Notes: generated by a model not told the origin, from the letters alone. A stretch of 64,000 bases of DNA from an uncultured Nitrospira sp. (GCA_902500995.1 CABVSR010000004.1:62001-126000), one strand, 5' to 3'; shown: positions 8,012-16,848, counted from the first letter of the stretch. Program-made: numbers and translations.

Positions 8012-8355
8012 ACTCAGTTCACCTTGAGTAAATTCATTCCTGATGGGTCAGAATTACGACCGAGGGATACCCGTTCCTGGGAGGGAAATCAACTGGGCGT
8101 AGCCAACGGCTGTCCTTCACTGCGCGCATACGTTTCACCCGCCCACACCTCTGGCGCGTCGAGACGCGCCATTTACCCAGGCGAGGTCCTTCTGAGCGCG
8201 CGCCAGCCGCGAGCTACAATGTTCCCTCCAAGCTCGCTCGTTTCCTTCCCAGGTAGGGGTGGCACCTGCAAGAGGCTCTACCGCGCGCATCGAACGAGCA
8301 CATTTCGATCGTGCGCGTTCTGCGAGCGAGGAGCCGCTTGCAGGCGCCGCCCCTC
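8012..8355. repeat. intergenic family-2 GCGCGC hairpin repeats
   Basis: No gene is seen. The clearest hairpin is 8261-8348: GGCACCTGCAAG pairs with CTTGCAGGCGCC, enclosing GCGCGCATCGAACGAGCACA and CGATCGTGCGCG. The inner words recur at 15526-15570. A further inverted GCGCGTCGAGACGCGC lies at about 8156-8171. Confidence 0.65.
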
Positions 8356-8359
8356 TCAA

Positions 8360-8389
8360 TTGACACCCCTTCAACCCATTTGCTACTCT
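8360..8389 (+). promoter_or_regulatory. predicted sigma70-type promoter for the prenyl synthase operon
   Basis: TTGACA at 8360-8365 and TACTCT at 8384-8389 are separated by 18 bp. Transcription would start near 8396, about 36 bases before the start codon at 8432. It lies just downstream of the repeat block. Confidence 0.55.
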
Positions 8390-8431
8390 CCGCCGACCCC
8401 GTAGAACTCATCACGATACCCTGTAATATCC

Positions 8432-9325
8432 ATGAACATTAAGGACTATCTCGAACAGAACCGGCTGGCGGTCGACCGCTTTCTTGATGAGGTCAGCCCT
8501 TCTGCGACGACGCCGCCCACGACGCTCCACGAGAGCATGCGCTACAGTTTGATGGCGGGCGGCAAGCGCGTGCGCCCCATTCTGACCATTGCCGCCGCCG
8601 AGGCCGTCGGCTCGACACACCCGGCCGGTTTGATGGCAGTCGCCTGCTCGCTGGAGTTCATCCATACCTATTCCCTGATTCACGATGACCTGCCCTCGAT
8701 GGACAACGACGACTTTCGCCGGGGCAAGCCGACCAACCACAAGGTGTATGGCGACGCAATGGCGATCCTGGCCGGCGACGCACTATTGACCATGGCGTTC
8801 GACCTGATCAGCCGAGCTGATCTGATGAAGGGCTGCGAGCCCTCACGCCAGGTGCGGATCATCCAAGAGCTGGCCTATGGATCCGGCAACATGGGTATGG
8901 TCGGCGGCCAGGTCTTCGACATTCAGGCCGAAAACAAAGACATCGATCTGCCCACTCTGCAAAACATCCATAAGCACAAAACCGGCATGCTCATCCGCGC
9001 CGCCGTCCGCATGGGCGCCATCGCCGCCGGAGCGACGGATCGCCAGCTCGACGACATGACCGGCTATGCCGAGAACATCGGCCTGGCCTTCCAAATCGCC
9101 GACGACGTGCTGAACGTCACCGGGACACGCGAGGAACTCGGCAAGAATCCCAACACCGATGCGGAGCGCGGGAAGAAGACCTATCCGACGTTTTACGGCG
9201 TCGAGGGGGCGAGCAAGCTGGCGGACGACTGCGTGACCCGCGCGATCGGGAGGCTGGGCACATTCGGCCCGCAGGCCGATCCGCTCCGAGAGATCGCCCG
9301 CTACATCACCTCAAGAAAAAACTAA
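8432..9325 (+). CDS. ispA: polyprenyl (farnesyl/geranylgeranyl) diphosphate synthase
   Basis: A 297-residue trans-isoprenyl diphosphate synthase, which condenses IPP with allylic diphosphates. The first Asp-rich motif DDLPSMD is at residues 85-91 and the second, FQIADD, ends at D224-D225. The usual GGKRVRP lies at ~43-49. Length fits the bacterial short-chain class (C15/C20). It is followed 82 bp downstream by hpnA and then by a carotenoid gene, so the product probably feeds hopanoid and carotenoid synthesis; chain length cannot be read with confidence, so crtE-type function is possible. Confidence 0.9.
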   Translation: MNIKDYLEQNRLAVDRFLDEVSPSATTPPTTLHESMRYSLMAGGKRVRPILTIAAAEAVGSTHPAGLMAVACSLEFIHTYSLIHDDLPSMDNDDFRRGKPTNHKVYGDAMAILAGDALLTMAFDLISRADLMKGCEPSRQVRIIQELAYGSGNMGMVGGQVFDIQAENKDIDLPTLQNIHKHKTGMLIRAAVRMGAIAAGATDRQLDDMTGYAENIGLAFQIADDVLNVTGTREELGKNPNTDAERGKKTYPTFYGVEGASKLADDCVTRAIGRLGTFGPQADPLREIARYITSRKN

Positions 9326-9405
9326 AGAGCTGATAGCTTATGGCGGATGGTATGACAAATCTTCTTCCTGCTATACGCCATCGGCCATCGGCCATCAGCT
9401 CTCCG
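9326..9405. repeat. CTGATGGC-type intergenic hairpin
   Basis: AGAGCTGATAGCTTATGGCG at the left is inverted at the right by GCCATCGGCCATCGGCCATC-AGCTCT, so the segment between ispA and hpnA can fold into a long imperfect hairpin. The repeated 7-bp unit GCCATCG/GCTGATG recurs at 5340 and 29925-30035. Confidence 0.7.
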
Positions 9406-9407
9406 TT

Positions 9408-10391
9408 ATGAAAGCGCTCGTCACCGGCGCAACCGGGTTTGTCGGCGGGGCCGTGGCCCGCGCGCTGGTCAAGGCCGGCGTGGAAGTCCGGACGCTCTCC
9501 CGCAAGGGTGCCGATCTCCAGAATCTCACCGGGCTGCCCGTCGAACAGGTGCACGGAGACCTCCGCGATCGCGACTCCTTACGCCAAGCCCTTAGCGGGT
9601 GCCGCCATCTGTACCACGTGGCCGCGCATTACGCCCTGTGGGCCAAAGATCCCTCCATCTTCTACGACATCAATGTCACCGGCACCAGAACACTCCTGGA
9701 GACGGCTCGCGAAGTCGGCATCGAGCGCACCGTCTATTGCAGCACCATCGGCGCAATCGGCTTGCCGCCAGGCGGTGGACCGGGCACGGAGAACACACCG
9801 GTCTCGCTGGAACAAATGGCAGGCCATTACAAGCGATCCAAATATCTCGCCGAGCAGGAAGTGCTGAAGCTGGCCCGCGAAGGCCTGCCGGTCGTCATCG
9901 TGAACCCCAGCGCGCCGGTCGGCGAAGCGGACGTGAAGCCGACGCCCACCGGTCAGATCATCGTGGATTTCATGAAGGGGCGGATGCCCGCCTATATCGA
10001 AACCGGCATGAACCTGATCGATGTGGACGACGTGGCGCAAGGCCACCTGCTCGCCATGCACAAGGGCCGTCAAGGCGAACGCTACATTCTCGGCAATAAG
10101 AACTTGCTGCTCAACGAAGTGTTTCAGATGCTGAGCCGAATCACGGGCGTGAAGGCGCCCTCCGTCAAACTCCCCCGGCTTGCCATCCTGCCGTTGGCCT
10201 ATGCGAATCACTGGATCTCGAACCTGACGGGCCTGTCACCCCGCATCCCGCTCGAAGGGGTGAAGATGGCCAAATATAAGATGCACTACGATTGCAGCAA
10301 AGCCATCCGGGAACTCGGCCTGCCACAAACGCCGGTCGAGGTGGCGCTGGAGAAGGCGGTGAAGTGGTTCAGGGCGCACGGGTACGCCTGA
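9408..10391 (+). CDS. hpnA: hopanoid-associated NAD-dependent sugar epimerase HpnA
   Basis: A 327-residue extended SDR enzyme. The nucleotide-binding motif is GATGFVG (residues 7-13), and the catalytic YxxxK is Y141-K145 within YKRSKYLAE. The overall text (HYALWAKDPSIFYDINVTGT, VNPSAPVGEADVKPTPTG) matches HpnA, found in hopanoid loci, where it is linked to side-chain sugar modification. Its place after a prenyl diphosphate synthase supports this. The stop is followed within three bases by a family-1 repeat. Confidence 0.9.
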   Translation: MKALVTGATGFVGGAVARALVKAGVEVRTLSRKGADLQNLTGLPVEQVHGDLRDRDSLRQALSGCRHLYHVAAHYALWAKDPSIFYDINVTGTRTLLETAREVGIERTVYCSTIGAIGLPPGGGPGTENTPVSLEQMAGHYKRSKYLAEQEVLKLAREGLPVVIVNPSAPVGEADVKPTPTGQIIVDFMKGRMPAYIETGMNLIDVDDVAQGHLLAMHKGRQGERYILGNKNLLLNEVFQMLSRITGVKAPSVKLPRLAILPLAYANHWISNLTGLSPRIPLEGVKMAKYKMHYDCSKAIRELGLPQTPVEVALEKAVKWFRAHGYA

Positions 10392-10393
10392 TC

Positions 10394-10621
10394 GGATGCT
10401 GAAAAAGGCCTTCAGCTGCGTTCTCGGCTCGACAGAACCTGCCGCCTCACCACTCGGCGGAGCGCACAAACGTGGCGCTCTTTATTCATCGCGCCGTGCG
10501 CCCTCAACGTACCCTCGGAGCCAAGAGCTGTCCCGGCAGCTCGGGGTGGGTGGGTGAAAATTGGTACGCCTCCGGTCTTGCCAGCGGCTGCGGCCTTGCT
10601 GAAAGACCTTTTTGAGCATCC
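10394..10621. repeat. family-1 intergenic hairpin repeat, long form
   Basis: A ~228-bp element with inverted ends GGATGCTGAAAAAGG (10394-10408) and CCTTTTTGAGCATCC (10607-10621). The interior contains GTACGCCTCCGGTCTTGCC and GCTGCGGCCTTGCTG, the reverse complement of the core in other copies. It begins three bases after the hpnA stop codon and ends 12 bases before the next gene. Confidence 0.85.
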
Positions 10622-10633
10622 TCGACTTACCCG

Positions 10634-11443
10634 ATGGAATTCCTCTTTCTGTTTCTCAAAACGATTTGGTTACGCCCCTACGTGTTCGCTTTTCTGGCGG
10701 CGTTTTTGCTGTCAGCGATTCTGCTGATCGGCTGGCCGCGCACCTGGCGGTTCTGGCTCATCAGCTGGATCACGGCTTTCGTCTGCGAGTATTCCTCCAC
10801 GCGTAACGGCATTCCGTTCGGCTGGTACCACTACACTGGATCCACGGTGGGTCAGGAACTCTACCTGTCGAACATTCCCTTCATGGACTCGATCTCGTTT
10901 TCGTTCCTGCTCTTCGCCAGTTATGCGCTTGCACTGTTATTGCTCCTGCCGGTGGTACCGGGCGATCGACATTCAGGACTGCGACTACCCCGGATCTCGT
11001 TCGCGCTCCCTGAGCGCACGTCGTGGCCGGTGTTCATCCTGACCGTGCTGCTGTTTGCGTTCATCGACATGGTGATCGATCCGGTTGCCTTGCGCGGCGA
11101 CCGATGGTTCCTCGGCAAGATCTATTATTATCCCGACCCGGGCGTACATTACGGCGTGCCCATGGCCAACTACGCCGGGTGGGCGGTGGTGGGCAGCATC
11201 TCGCTGTTGCTCTACTTTCCCCTCGACCGCCGGCTGGCCGCCGTGCTCCCGCCCCACAGCCCCTCCACCACCCACCGCCTGCTCTTAGGCGGCGGCCTCT
11301 ATTATGGCGTGCTCCTCTTCAACTTGGGGGTCACGTTCTGGATCGGCGAGTCACTCCAAGGCACGACCGGCCTCTTGATGTATGTGCCGGTCACCGCCAT
11401 GCTGTTGCTCCGTTTGCTCACCCCTGCACCACCAAACGCCTAA
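10634..11443 (+). CDS. carotenoid biosynthesis membrane protein, CruF family
   Basis: A 269-residue protein with about seven membrane helices. The signature of the CruF / bisanhydrobacterioruberin hydratase family is visible: NGIPFGWYHYTGS, LSNIPFMDSISF, FIDMVIDPVALRG and YYYPDPGVHYGVPMANYAGW. Family members hydrate the psi end of linear carotenoids at C-1'. It lies downstream of the prenyl synthase and hpnA, giving an isoprenoid neighbourhood, but the repeat in between may carry its own promoter or a terminator. Confidence 0.85.
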   Translation: MEFLFLFLKTIWLRPYVFAFLAAFLLSAILLIGWPRTWRFWLISWITAFVCEYSSTRNGIPFGWYHYTGSTVGQELYLSNIPFMDSISFSFLLFASYALALLLLLPVVPGDRHSGLRLPRISFALPERTSWPVFILTVLLFAFIDMVIDPVALRGDRWFLGKIYYYPDPGVHYGVPMANYAGWAVVGSISLLLYFPLDRRLAAVLPPHSPSTTHRLLLGGGLYYGVLLFNLGVTFWIGESLQGTTGLLMYVPVTAMLLLRLLTPAPPNA

Positions 11444-11548
11444 CCACCCGCATGTCCCGCCCGTTCCCCTGCGGTCAAATTGGCATTCATTTGATTGAGC
11501 CTGTATAGTGATAAAAACCGTGACGCCTTGACGGAAGGCTCTTCACTG

Positions 11549-12166
11549 ATGAAGAAAATTTGCGGACTGTTGTTGATCGGCTTCCTGGCGACCCTGGCGA
11601 TTCTCGGGTGGTTCGGCTATCAATCCTACACGACCGGATTCAGCGCCAAGGCCGAACCGAACGAATTGGAAGTCTTGATCGCCAGACAACTCCGGCACTT
11701 GGCCATTCCCTATGAAAACAGGCGGCTCCGCAATCCCCTTCCGGTCACACAAGAGCTGATGAAGGAGGCGCGCGCGCATTTTGCCGACCATTGCGCCTCA
11801 TGCCATGCCAACAACGGGAGCGGAGACACCGTGATCGGCAGAAATGTCTACCCGAAGTCTCCCGATCTCCGCCTCCCCGATACTCAGACCATGTCGGATG
11901 GCGAGCTGTTCTTCATCATTCAGAACGGCATCCGTTTCACGGCCATGCCGGGATGGGGCACAGGCGATCCGGTCAAGGACAGCGGGAGCTGGCAACTCGT
12001 GCATTTCATCCGCCACCTGCCCAGCCTGACCGAAGAAGAATTGCAGGAGATGGCCGCATTGAACCCCAAGACCAAGAAAGAATTACAAGACGAAGCCCTG
12101 ATCGATCAATTCCTGAGCGGCGATGACGCCGCCGCGACCGGTGCCACCGGCGCGCATCGCCATTAA
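11549..12166 (+). CDS. membrane-anchored c-type cytochrome
   Basis: A 205-residue protein; start ATG 11549 is chosen because the signal anchor LLLIGFLATLAILGWFGY follows directly. One class I haem c domain is seen: C82-AS-C85-H86, and the axial methionine is probably M133 in TAMPGWG. The domain sequence (HFADHCASCHANNG, SDGELFFIIQNGIRFTAMPG) is typical of monohaem electron carriers in the periplasm. It is followed 24 bp later by a small exported protein, so the two may form an operon. Confidence 0.88.
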   Translation: MKKICGLLLIGFLATLAILGWFGYQSYTTGFSAKAEPNELEVLIARQLRHLAIPYENRRLRNPLPVTQELMKEARAHFADHCASCHANNGSGDTVIGRNVYPKSPDLRLPDTQTMSDGELFFIIQNGIRFTAMPGWGTGDPVKDSGSWQLVHFIRHLPSLTEEELQEMAALNPKTKKELQDEALIDQFLSGDDAAATGATGAHRH

Positions 12167-12190
12167 TGCAGCAACAGAAAGGAACTACCC

Positions 12191-12511
12191 GTGACTGTCC
12201 TTCGATTCCTCATCGCCGCCCTGCTTGTCCTCAGCGCCCCCGCTTTGGTGGCCGCTCATGGCAGCGGGCAACATGTGCTCGGAGTCGTCTCGGCGATCGA
12301 TGCGACCCACATGGAAGTCAAAACTCCGAAAGGCCAGATTGTCTCGGTTCGTCTCACGCCCAAGACACAGTACAAGGTGCGGAATCTGCGCCGGCCGAAA
12401 AGCCCACCCCAAGTGGGGGACCGTGTGGTCGTCGAAGCTGAAAAAGGGACCGATGGGTTGACCGCCACGGAAGTCCATTATTCTGATTCACAGCCGAAAG
12501 CTGCCCAATAG
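12191..12511 (+). CDS. small exported beta-rich protein (DUF5666-like)
   Basis: A 106-residue protein starting at GTG 12191. The signal peptide spans residues 1-22 (LIAALLVLSAPALVAAHG). The mature part HVLGVVSAIDATHMEVKTPK, then VGDRVVVEAEK has the alternating pattern of a small OB-like or DUF5666 beta barrel. No metal-binding motif is evident apart from the N-terminal HGSGQH. It sits between the cytochrome and the holin-like gene in the same direction. Confidence 0.7.
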   Translation: MTVLRFLIAALLVLSAPALVAAHGSGQHVLGVVSAIDATHMEVKTPKGQIVSVRLTPKTQYKVRNLRRPKSPPQVGDRVVVEAEKGTDGLTATEVHYSDSQPKAAQ

Positions 12512-12517
12512 CCCTCT

Positions 12518-12991
12518 ATGCGCCTGGTACAACTCTCACACTTCCAGCAAGCCGGCGGGGGAAGTGACGGCTTTCGACCATTGATCATCAGGGTGTTGAT
12601 CATGGGTCTTGCTGTCTTTCTGGCCGTGACCATCGTGCCCGGCATCGAGTCCGACAGTCTCGGTGCCGGCCTGGCGGCCGTGCTGGTTCTGACGTTGATC
12701 AACAGCCTGATTCGGCCGCTCTTGTACCTGCTGGCGCTCCCGTTGATCCTCGTGACCCTCGGTCTGTTTATGGTCGTGATCAACGCCTTGTTGCTGCAGC
12801 TCACGGCGACGCTGGTGAAGGGGTTTACCGTCTCCGGGTTCGGGGCCTCATTCTGGGGCGCGCTGGTCATCAGTGTGGTCAGCAGTATCCTCAATACGTT
12901 GCTGGTCGTGGAGCATAGCCGGGTCGAGACGAGCCATCCTCACCGCCGGCCACCGACGATCATCAATCCCGACGGGCCGGAGAGCCCGTGA
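12518..12991 (+). CDS. four-helix membrane protein of the phage holin 4_2 superfamily
   Basis: A 157-residue protein; start ATG 12518 lies six bases after the previous stop. Four helices follow the pattern of the PF04020 family: VLIMGLAVFLAVTIVPGIES, AVLVLTLINSLIRPLLYLLA, LFMVVINALLLQLTATLV and SFWGALVISVVSSILNTLLV. Despite the name, chromosomal members are widespread, with no proven role in lysis. The C-terminal tail is hydrophilic. Confidence 0.8.
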   Translation: MRLVQLSHFQQAGGGSDGFRPLIIRVLIMGLAVFLAVTIVPGIESDSLGAGLAAVLVLTLINSLIRPLLYLLALPLILVTLGLFMVVINALLLQLTATLVKGFTVSGFGASFWGALVISVVSSILNTLLVVEHSRVETSHPHRRPPTIINPDGPESP

Positions 12992-13006
12992 GCGCTGTGT
13001 CTTTCC

Positions 13007-13035
13007 TTGAGTTAGTCCCCTTCGACTGCTACAAT
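13007..13035 (+). promoter_or_regulatory. predicted sigma70-type promoter for the GAF kinase gene
   Basis: TTGAGT at 13007-13012 and TACAAT at 13030-13035 are 17 bp apart, a near-consensus pair. Transcription would begin near 13042, leaving a leader of about 150 bases before the start codon at 13194. Confidence 0.6.
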
Positions 13036-13193
13036 GCGCCCCGACGCTCGATCATCACCGCAGAGAGCGCACAACCTATAACGAGCATCGTGTTTCACAC
13101 GTGCAGCGGGTCATGGTTCACGATCAGCGCCTCCTGCGCTGCTCGGCAATCGGCGGCCCCCTGCATGCGCGACAGCATTCTGCATAGAGGTCG

Positions 13194-15023
13194 ATGAGTC
13201 CTCCAGTCGAACCAGCGAAAGCCGCAGCGGACACCCATCTTCAACGCACCCTGACTTCCGTCCTCAACGGATTGCCGGCCGATGCCGCGCTGGTGGCGAT
13301 TTTTCATCAGGAACAGGGACCGCTCACCACGCAAGTGCATCGGGGATTCACGCCGCGGGATGTGCAATCGATCGTCCGCACCTTGTCTTCACAAAAGATC
13401 CTCACGTCTGTGCCGGTGGGGAACGATCCCGACGCTTCGCGCACTCTTCGCCTTCGCCTGATCACGCCCGGCGCCAAATCGCTCCTCGGCGTGCCGCTCC
13501 GCCACCGCAACCGCACCTATGGGTTTCTGGTCATCGGACGGAAGGACAATGCGGTTTACGCCAAAAAAGACAAGACGATGCTGGAGCAGACCGGGGACGA
13601 TATTACCAAAGCCCTCGAACGCGACAGCCTCTTCGACCTGAATGTGCTGCTCAGCCGCCCGCTGGTGGTGCAGGAGCCGCAGCCGACCATAGCCGCGGCA
13701 GATGCGTACAATGCCCCGACCTCCCACGCGACCCCGGAAATCCAGGGAAAGGTTGTGGCGCTGCTGAATGAACTGAACCAGACCTTGGCCTTCGATCGCG
13801 CCTGGATCGGCGCGTATGACCCGCTCGCAGGGAATGTCGAAGTGTTGGGCATCGCGGGCGAACAAAAGACCGACCCCAAAGACCAGAAAAAAGATCTCAA
13901 AGCCGGCCAGCGCTTGACCCTCGATGCCTCCGCCGCCGGATGGGTGGTACGGCATCGGAAACCGCGGGTCGACCATGATCTCGCCTCCACGCAAGGCCGC
14001 TTTCTCGACCATAAGCACCTTTATAAAGACCGCTTCCAGTCGTCGTTGGTTCTGCCCTTCTTCCTGCGCGGCCAGGTCGGCGGGACGATCACGCTAGCGT
14101 CGAAGGAAGCGGACCGATATGCGGTCACCGATGCCCGCTTGCTCGAACCGATCAACCTGAAACTGGTCGATCTGCTCCAGGCGGCGCCCCCCGCGGCAAC
14201 CGGCGCCGTCAAAGCCGAGGGCGAGCCCGACTCCGAGGCCGGTTCCGCAGCGCTGATTTCGACTGAACCGGTGATCCGAAAACAGGAACGGCAAGCGGCC
14301 ATCGGAGAGTTCAGCGCCTTCCTCGCCACTGAAATCAGGGAACCGCTGGGATCGATCCGCGCGCAGCTGGAAGAAGTCACCGCGGAAGGCATTCTCGATT
14401 TCGACCCGCAGACCCGTGTCGAGAACGCCATGCGAGACTTGATCCGCATTGAAGCGATTCTGAATGAAATCCTCGACTTTGCCAAACCGCTGGACCTCAT
14501 GCGCCGGCTCTGCCGCGTTCCTGAAATGGTCGAAAACGCGTTGACCGTGGTCGCCACCGAACTGGAAGCCACCCGGATTCAAGTGGTCAAAGACTATCCG
14601 CAGCTCCTTGCGCCGGTGCGCGCGGATGAAGCCAAGATGCAGCAGGTCTTCCTCAGTATTTTCAAGAATGCCATCGAAGCCATGACTCCGGGCGGCATCC
14701 TGACGATCACCATGAGCAACCAGCGGGCCGGCAAACATCTGGAAGTGCAGATCCTGATCAAGAATAACGGCACCCCCATTCCTCCCGAACATGTCGACAA
14801 AGTCTTCGAGCCGTTCTTTACGACGAAGCGGTCCGGCACCGGTCTCGGCCTCGCCACGGTCAAAAAAATCGTGGAGGAGCATCAGGGCAGTATCGGCATT
14901 GCGGGCACACCAGGCGAGGGCACGACCGTGACCATTCGCCTACCGGGCGTCAGCCGTGGACCTGCGCACCGCTACCGCGGGCGCGGACGCCGCCCCCCGC
15001 GCCGCCCCACCTCCGCCTCCTAG
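13194..15023 (+). CDS. GAF-GAF histidine-kinase homologue lacking the phospho-acceptor His
   Basis: A 609-residue cytosolic protein. Two GAF domains occupy residues ~20-150 and ~175-325. A HisKA-like helix pair follows (AIGEFSAFLATEIREPLGSI): the H-box histidine is replaced by T379. The ATPase domain spans ~470-590; the N-box (FKNAIEAM), F-box (FEPFFTTK) and G2 box (GTGLGL) are present, but the G1 box reads NNGTPI instead of DNGxGI, so the adenine-contacting Asp is N524. The C-terminal tail is Arg/Pro rich. It is probably a pseudokinase or a sensor that works without autophosphorylation. No response regulator is adjacent. Confidence 0.85.
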   Translation: MSPPVEPAKAAADTHLQRTLTSVLNGLPADAALVAIFHQEQGPLTTQVHRGFTPRDVQSIVRTLSSQKILTSVPVGNDPDASRTLRLRLITPGAKSLLGVPLRHRNRTYGFLVIGRKDNAVYAKKDKTMLEQTGDDITKALERDSLFDLNVLLSRPLVVQEPQPTIAAADAYNAPTSHATPEIQGKVVALLNELNQTLAFDRAWIGAYDPLAGNVEVLGIAGEQKTDPKDQKKDLKAGQRLTLDASAAGWVVRHRKPRVDHDLASTQGRFLDHKHLYKDRFQSSLVLPFFLRGQVGGTITLASKEADRYAVTDARLLEPINLKLVDLLQAAPPAATGAVKAEGEPDSEAGSAALISTEPVIRKQERQAAIGEFSAFLATEIREPLGSIRAQLEEVTAEGILDFDPQTRVENAMRDLIRIEAILNEILDFAKPLDLMRRLCRVPEMVENALTVVATELEATRIQVVKDYPQLLAPVRADEAKMQQVFLSIFKNAIEAMTPGGILTITMSNQRAGKHLEVQILIKNNGTPIPPEHVDKVFEPFFTTKRSGTGLGLATVKKIVEEHQGSIGIAGTPGEGTTVTIRLPGVSRGPAHRYRGRGRRPPRRPTSAS

Positions 15024-15610
15024 CCCGTTGTTGCTGACCGCCCGCATCGATCACAGGCGGCTTCCAATATCATTCCGCCTGCGCACCTCGACGGAACATC
15101 TCCTTTTCTCGCACCGACGGTAGGCTGAGGGAGGCCTGCGACTGCGCGCGTTGAAACACATCCGCTCATTCTCCATCTGTCGAGGGTGGCGTGACGGTTC
15201 TCCCCGTGCGCGCGTCCAACGAGGGCCTTCCGAGGCCGCGCGTTGCGCGAGCAAAGGAGACCGTCACGCCACCCTCCCCATCTGACTCCTTCCCTGCGGG
15301 TGGTCGTGAAGCCGTCCACCTGCGCGCATGGGCCGAGCACATCTTTCCTCGCCCTAGCGGTAGTCTGAGGGGGAGCCTGCACCTGCGCGCCATGGTTCTT
15401 ACCCTCCTACCCCGAGTTGCGCCAAGACGCACCTCCGACCCGAGCGAGGGCCTTCCGAGGCCGCGCGCTTTTTATCCACATGCCTCATAATCGCGGGTGG
15501 TCTTGGTGGCCGTCCACCTGCGCGCATGGGCCGAGCACATTTTGATCGTGCGCGGTCTGCGAGCAACTGGACGGCCTCATGACCACCCGCTCCCCTCCCC
15601 CTTTATCCTT
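15024..15610. repeat. family-2 GCGCGC repeat block with long hairpins
   Basis: A ~590-bp noncoding block. Hairpin one, 15184-15274, has perfect 15-bp arms (GGGTGGCGTGACGGT / ACCGTCACGCCACCC). Hairpin two, 15493-15590, pairs GCGGGTGGTC with GACCACCCGC and GGCCGTCCA with TGGACGGCC. The phrase CCGTCCACCTGCGCGCATGG followed by GCCGAGCACAT occurs twice (15316 and 15511). GAGGGCCTTCCGAGGCCGCG also occurs twice (15221 and 15444). Short frames here are arginine-rich shadows. Confidence 0.85.
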
Positions 15611-15712
15611 GACACGGCTTCTTCAGGAAGCTAAGATTCCGGCACTCTTAAGGCTTTTAACGTCTATATACTCGACCACCATACTTTCACATTCTTTCAA
15701 AGGAGTAGGGGT

Positions 15713-16078
15713 ATGAAACTCGTGATCGGCAGCGTCGCGACCCTTGCAGGTGTACTGTTTCTCTGTTCGATGGCCTCCGCCAATCCGGCGCTGTTGCCGA
15801 AGCACGAAGGTTATCCGATGAAGAATGACGGCAGCCCGGTGAACGGACAGCCGACCGCCAATGATCCCGGTCAAAAAGACGCGCGCGGGGAGTCCACCTT
15901 GCTGAAGTCCGCCGAGTCCACCAAGCATGCCGAGCAAAAGCTGATCAAGTCGGACAATGCGCGGATCACCGAAGGCCAGGGCGCAGGCCGCTTGCCGAAC
16001 GTGCAGGGTCCGCAGATCAAGATCGAGCCGCCCGTCACCTCCGCGACCAAGATCACCGGCGAGCGCAAGATCGACTAA
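15713..16078 (+). CDS. small exported protein of unknown function, 121 aa
   Basis: Start ATG 15713 follows AAAGGAG at good spacing. Residues 1-23 are a signal peptide (VATLAGVLFLCSMASA). The mature protein is hydrophilic, lysine rich and probably extended (NDPGQKDARGESTLLKSAES, then RLPNVQGPQIKIEPP). No family is recognised. A strong intrinsic terminator follows 28 bp after the stop, so the gene is a single transcription unit. Confidence 0.7.
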   Translation: MKLVIGSVATLAGVLFLCSMASANPALLPKHEGYPMKNDGSPVNGQPTANDPGQKDARGESTLLKSAESTKHAEQKLIKSDNARITEGQGAGRLPNVQGPQIKIEPPVTSATKITGERKID

Positions 16079-16105
16079 GTATCGATTTTCTGGAATTGTT
16101 TTCCA

Positions 16106-16137
16106 AAGGGGGAAGCCGCACGGCTTCCCCCTTTTTA
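16106..16137. terminator. bidirectional intrinsic terminator
   Basis: A GC-rich stem AAGGGGGAAGCCG / CGGCTTCCCCCTT with a two- to three-base loop, followed by TTTTATTT on the plus strand and AAAA before it, so U-tracts form in both directions. It separates two convergent genes; the last codon of the glycosylase gene lies in the T-tract. Confidence 0.85.
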
Positions 16138-16710
16138 TTTCCTGGACGCAGAGAGCCTGGCAGCAGCACGACGAAACGTAGAGGTATCCGTGGTCAAACG
16201 AAACCGCCAGGGTTTGTGAGCCCACTCGCCGGCATAGGCCACCCCGATACGCGGATGGGAGTTCACTAGGCCGGCCGGCACGGCCGTTCCACGGTCCTCA
16301 AACCACAGGGATCGACCAAGCGTCAAATCGCAACGGTTTAGACGGCGGTCGATGTCGAAAGCGCGGGTCAACCGCCCCGGTCCATCGATCAAACTCCCCT
16401 CGCACTCCACCGCTCGCAGAAGGATGGCCGCTGGAAATCCTTCCCGCTCCGTCACGACGTTCAACATCTCATACATGCCGTAACAGAGATAGACATAGGC
16501 ATGGCCCGGCGGCCCGAACATGACATCCGTCCGTGGCGTCCGCCCTTTCGAGGCGTGGCAGGCCTTATCCTCCGGTCCGATATAGGCCTCGACCTCGATG
16601 ATTCTCCCGGCAATCAGCCGGCCGCCCTGGTCGCGGACGAGATACTTTCCGATCAGCGAACGGGCCACCTCGAGGGTCGGGCGGTCGAAATAGTCACGAG
16701 AAAGGATCAT
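16135..16710 (-). CDS. mpg: DNA-3-methyladenine glycosylase (AAG/MPG family)
   Basis: A 191-residue DNA repair enzyme that removes alkylated purines. Start ATG 16710 (MILSRDYFDRP) is preferred over an eight-residue longer frame because GGAG precedes it. Family motifs are ARSLIGKYLVR, the catalytic glutamate in IIEVEAYIGPEDKACH, then GRTPRTDVMFGPPGHAYVYL and CYGMYEMLNVVT. The length is normal for bacterial members. It ends within the shared terminator. Confidence 0.92.
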   Translation of the reverse strand: MILSRDYFDRPTLEVARSLIGKYLVRDQGGRLIAGRIIEVEAYIGPEDKACHASKGRTPRTDVMFGPPGHAYVYLCYGMYEMLNVVTEREGFPAAILLRAVECEGSLIDGPGRLTRAFDIDRRLNRCDLTLGRSLWFEDRGTAVPAGLVNSHPRIGVAYAGEWAHKPWRFRLTTDTSTFRRAAARLSASRK

Positions 16711-16848
16711 GGCCGCTCCACAAGACCTCACCAAACAGACCCGAATGCTACATGGTGCCGATCCATAGGTTCAATCAATAACGCAGCCGCCGCAGCCGAC
16801 GGCAGGACTGGAGCTTGTCCCTCCACGCGGATCGAGCCATTCTGAAGA
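16711..16848. repeat. intergenic segment with a partial family-1 repeat
   Basis: No gene is seen. GCCGCAGCCGACGGCAGGAC at 16788, with a later GGATCGAGCC, resembles a decayed copy of the tandem unit that starts at 16849. Confidence 0.5.

Noticed and set aside
12518-12991. Holin-like gene as sign of a prophage
   Set aside because: This four-helix family is common on chromosomes, and no lysis or structural gene lies nearby.
15024-15610. Short frames and possible CRISPR array in the GCGCGC block
   Set aside because: The repeats are inverted and irregularly spaced, with no constant repeat/spacer lengths and no cas genes.
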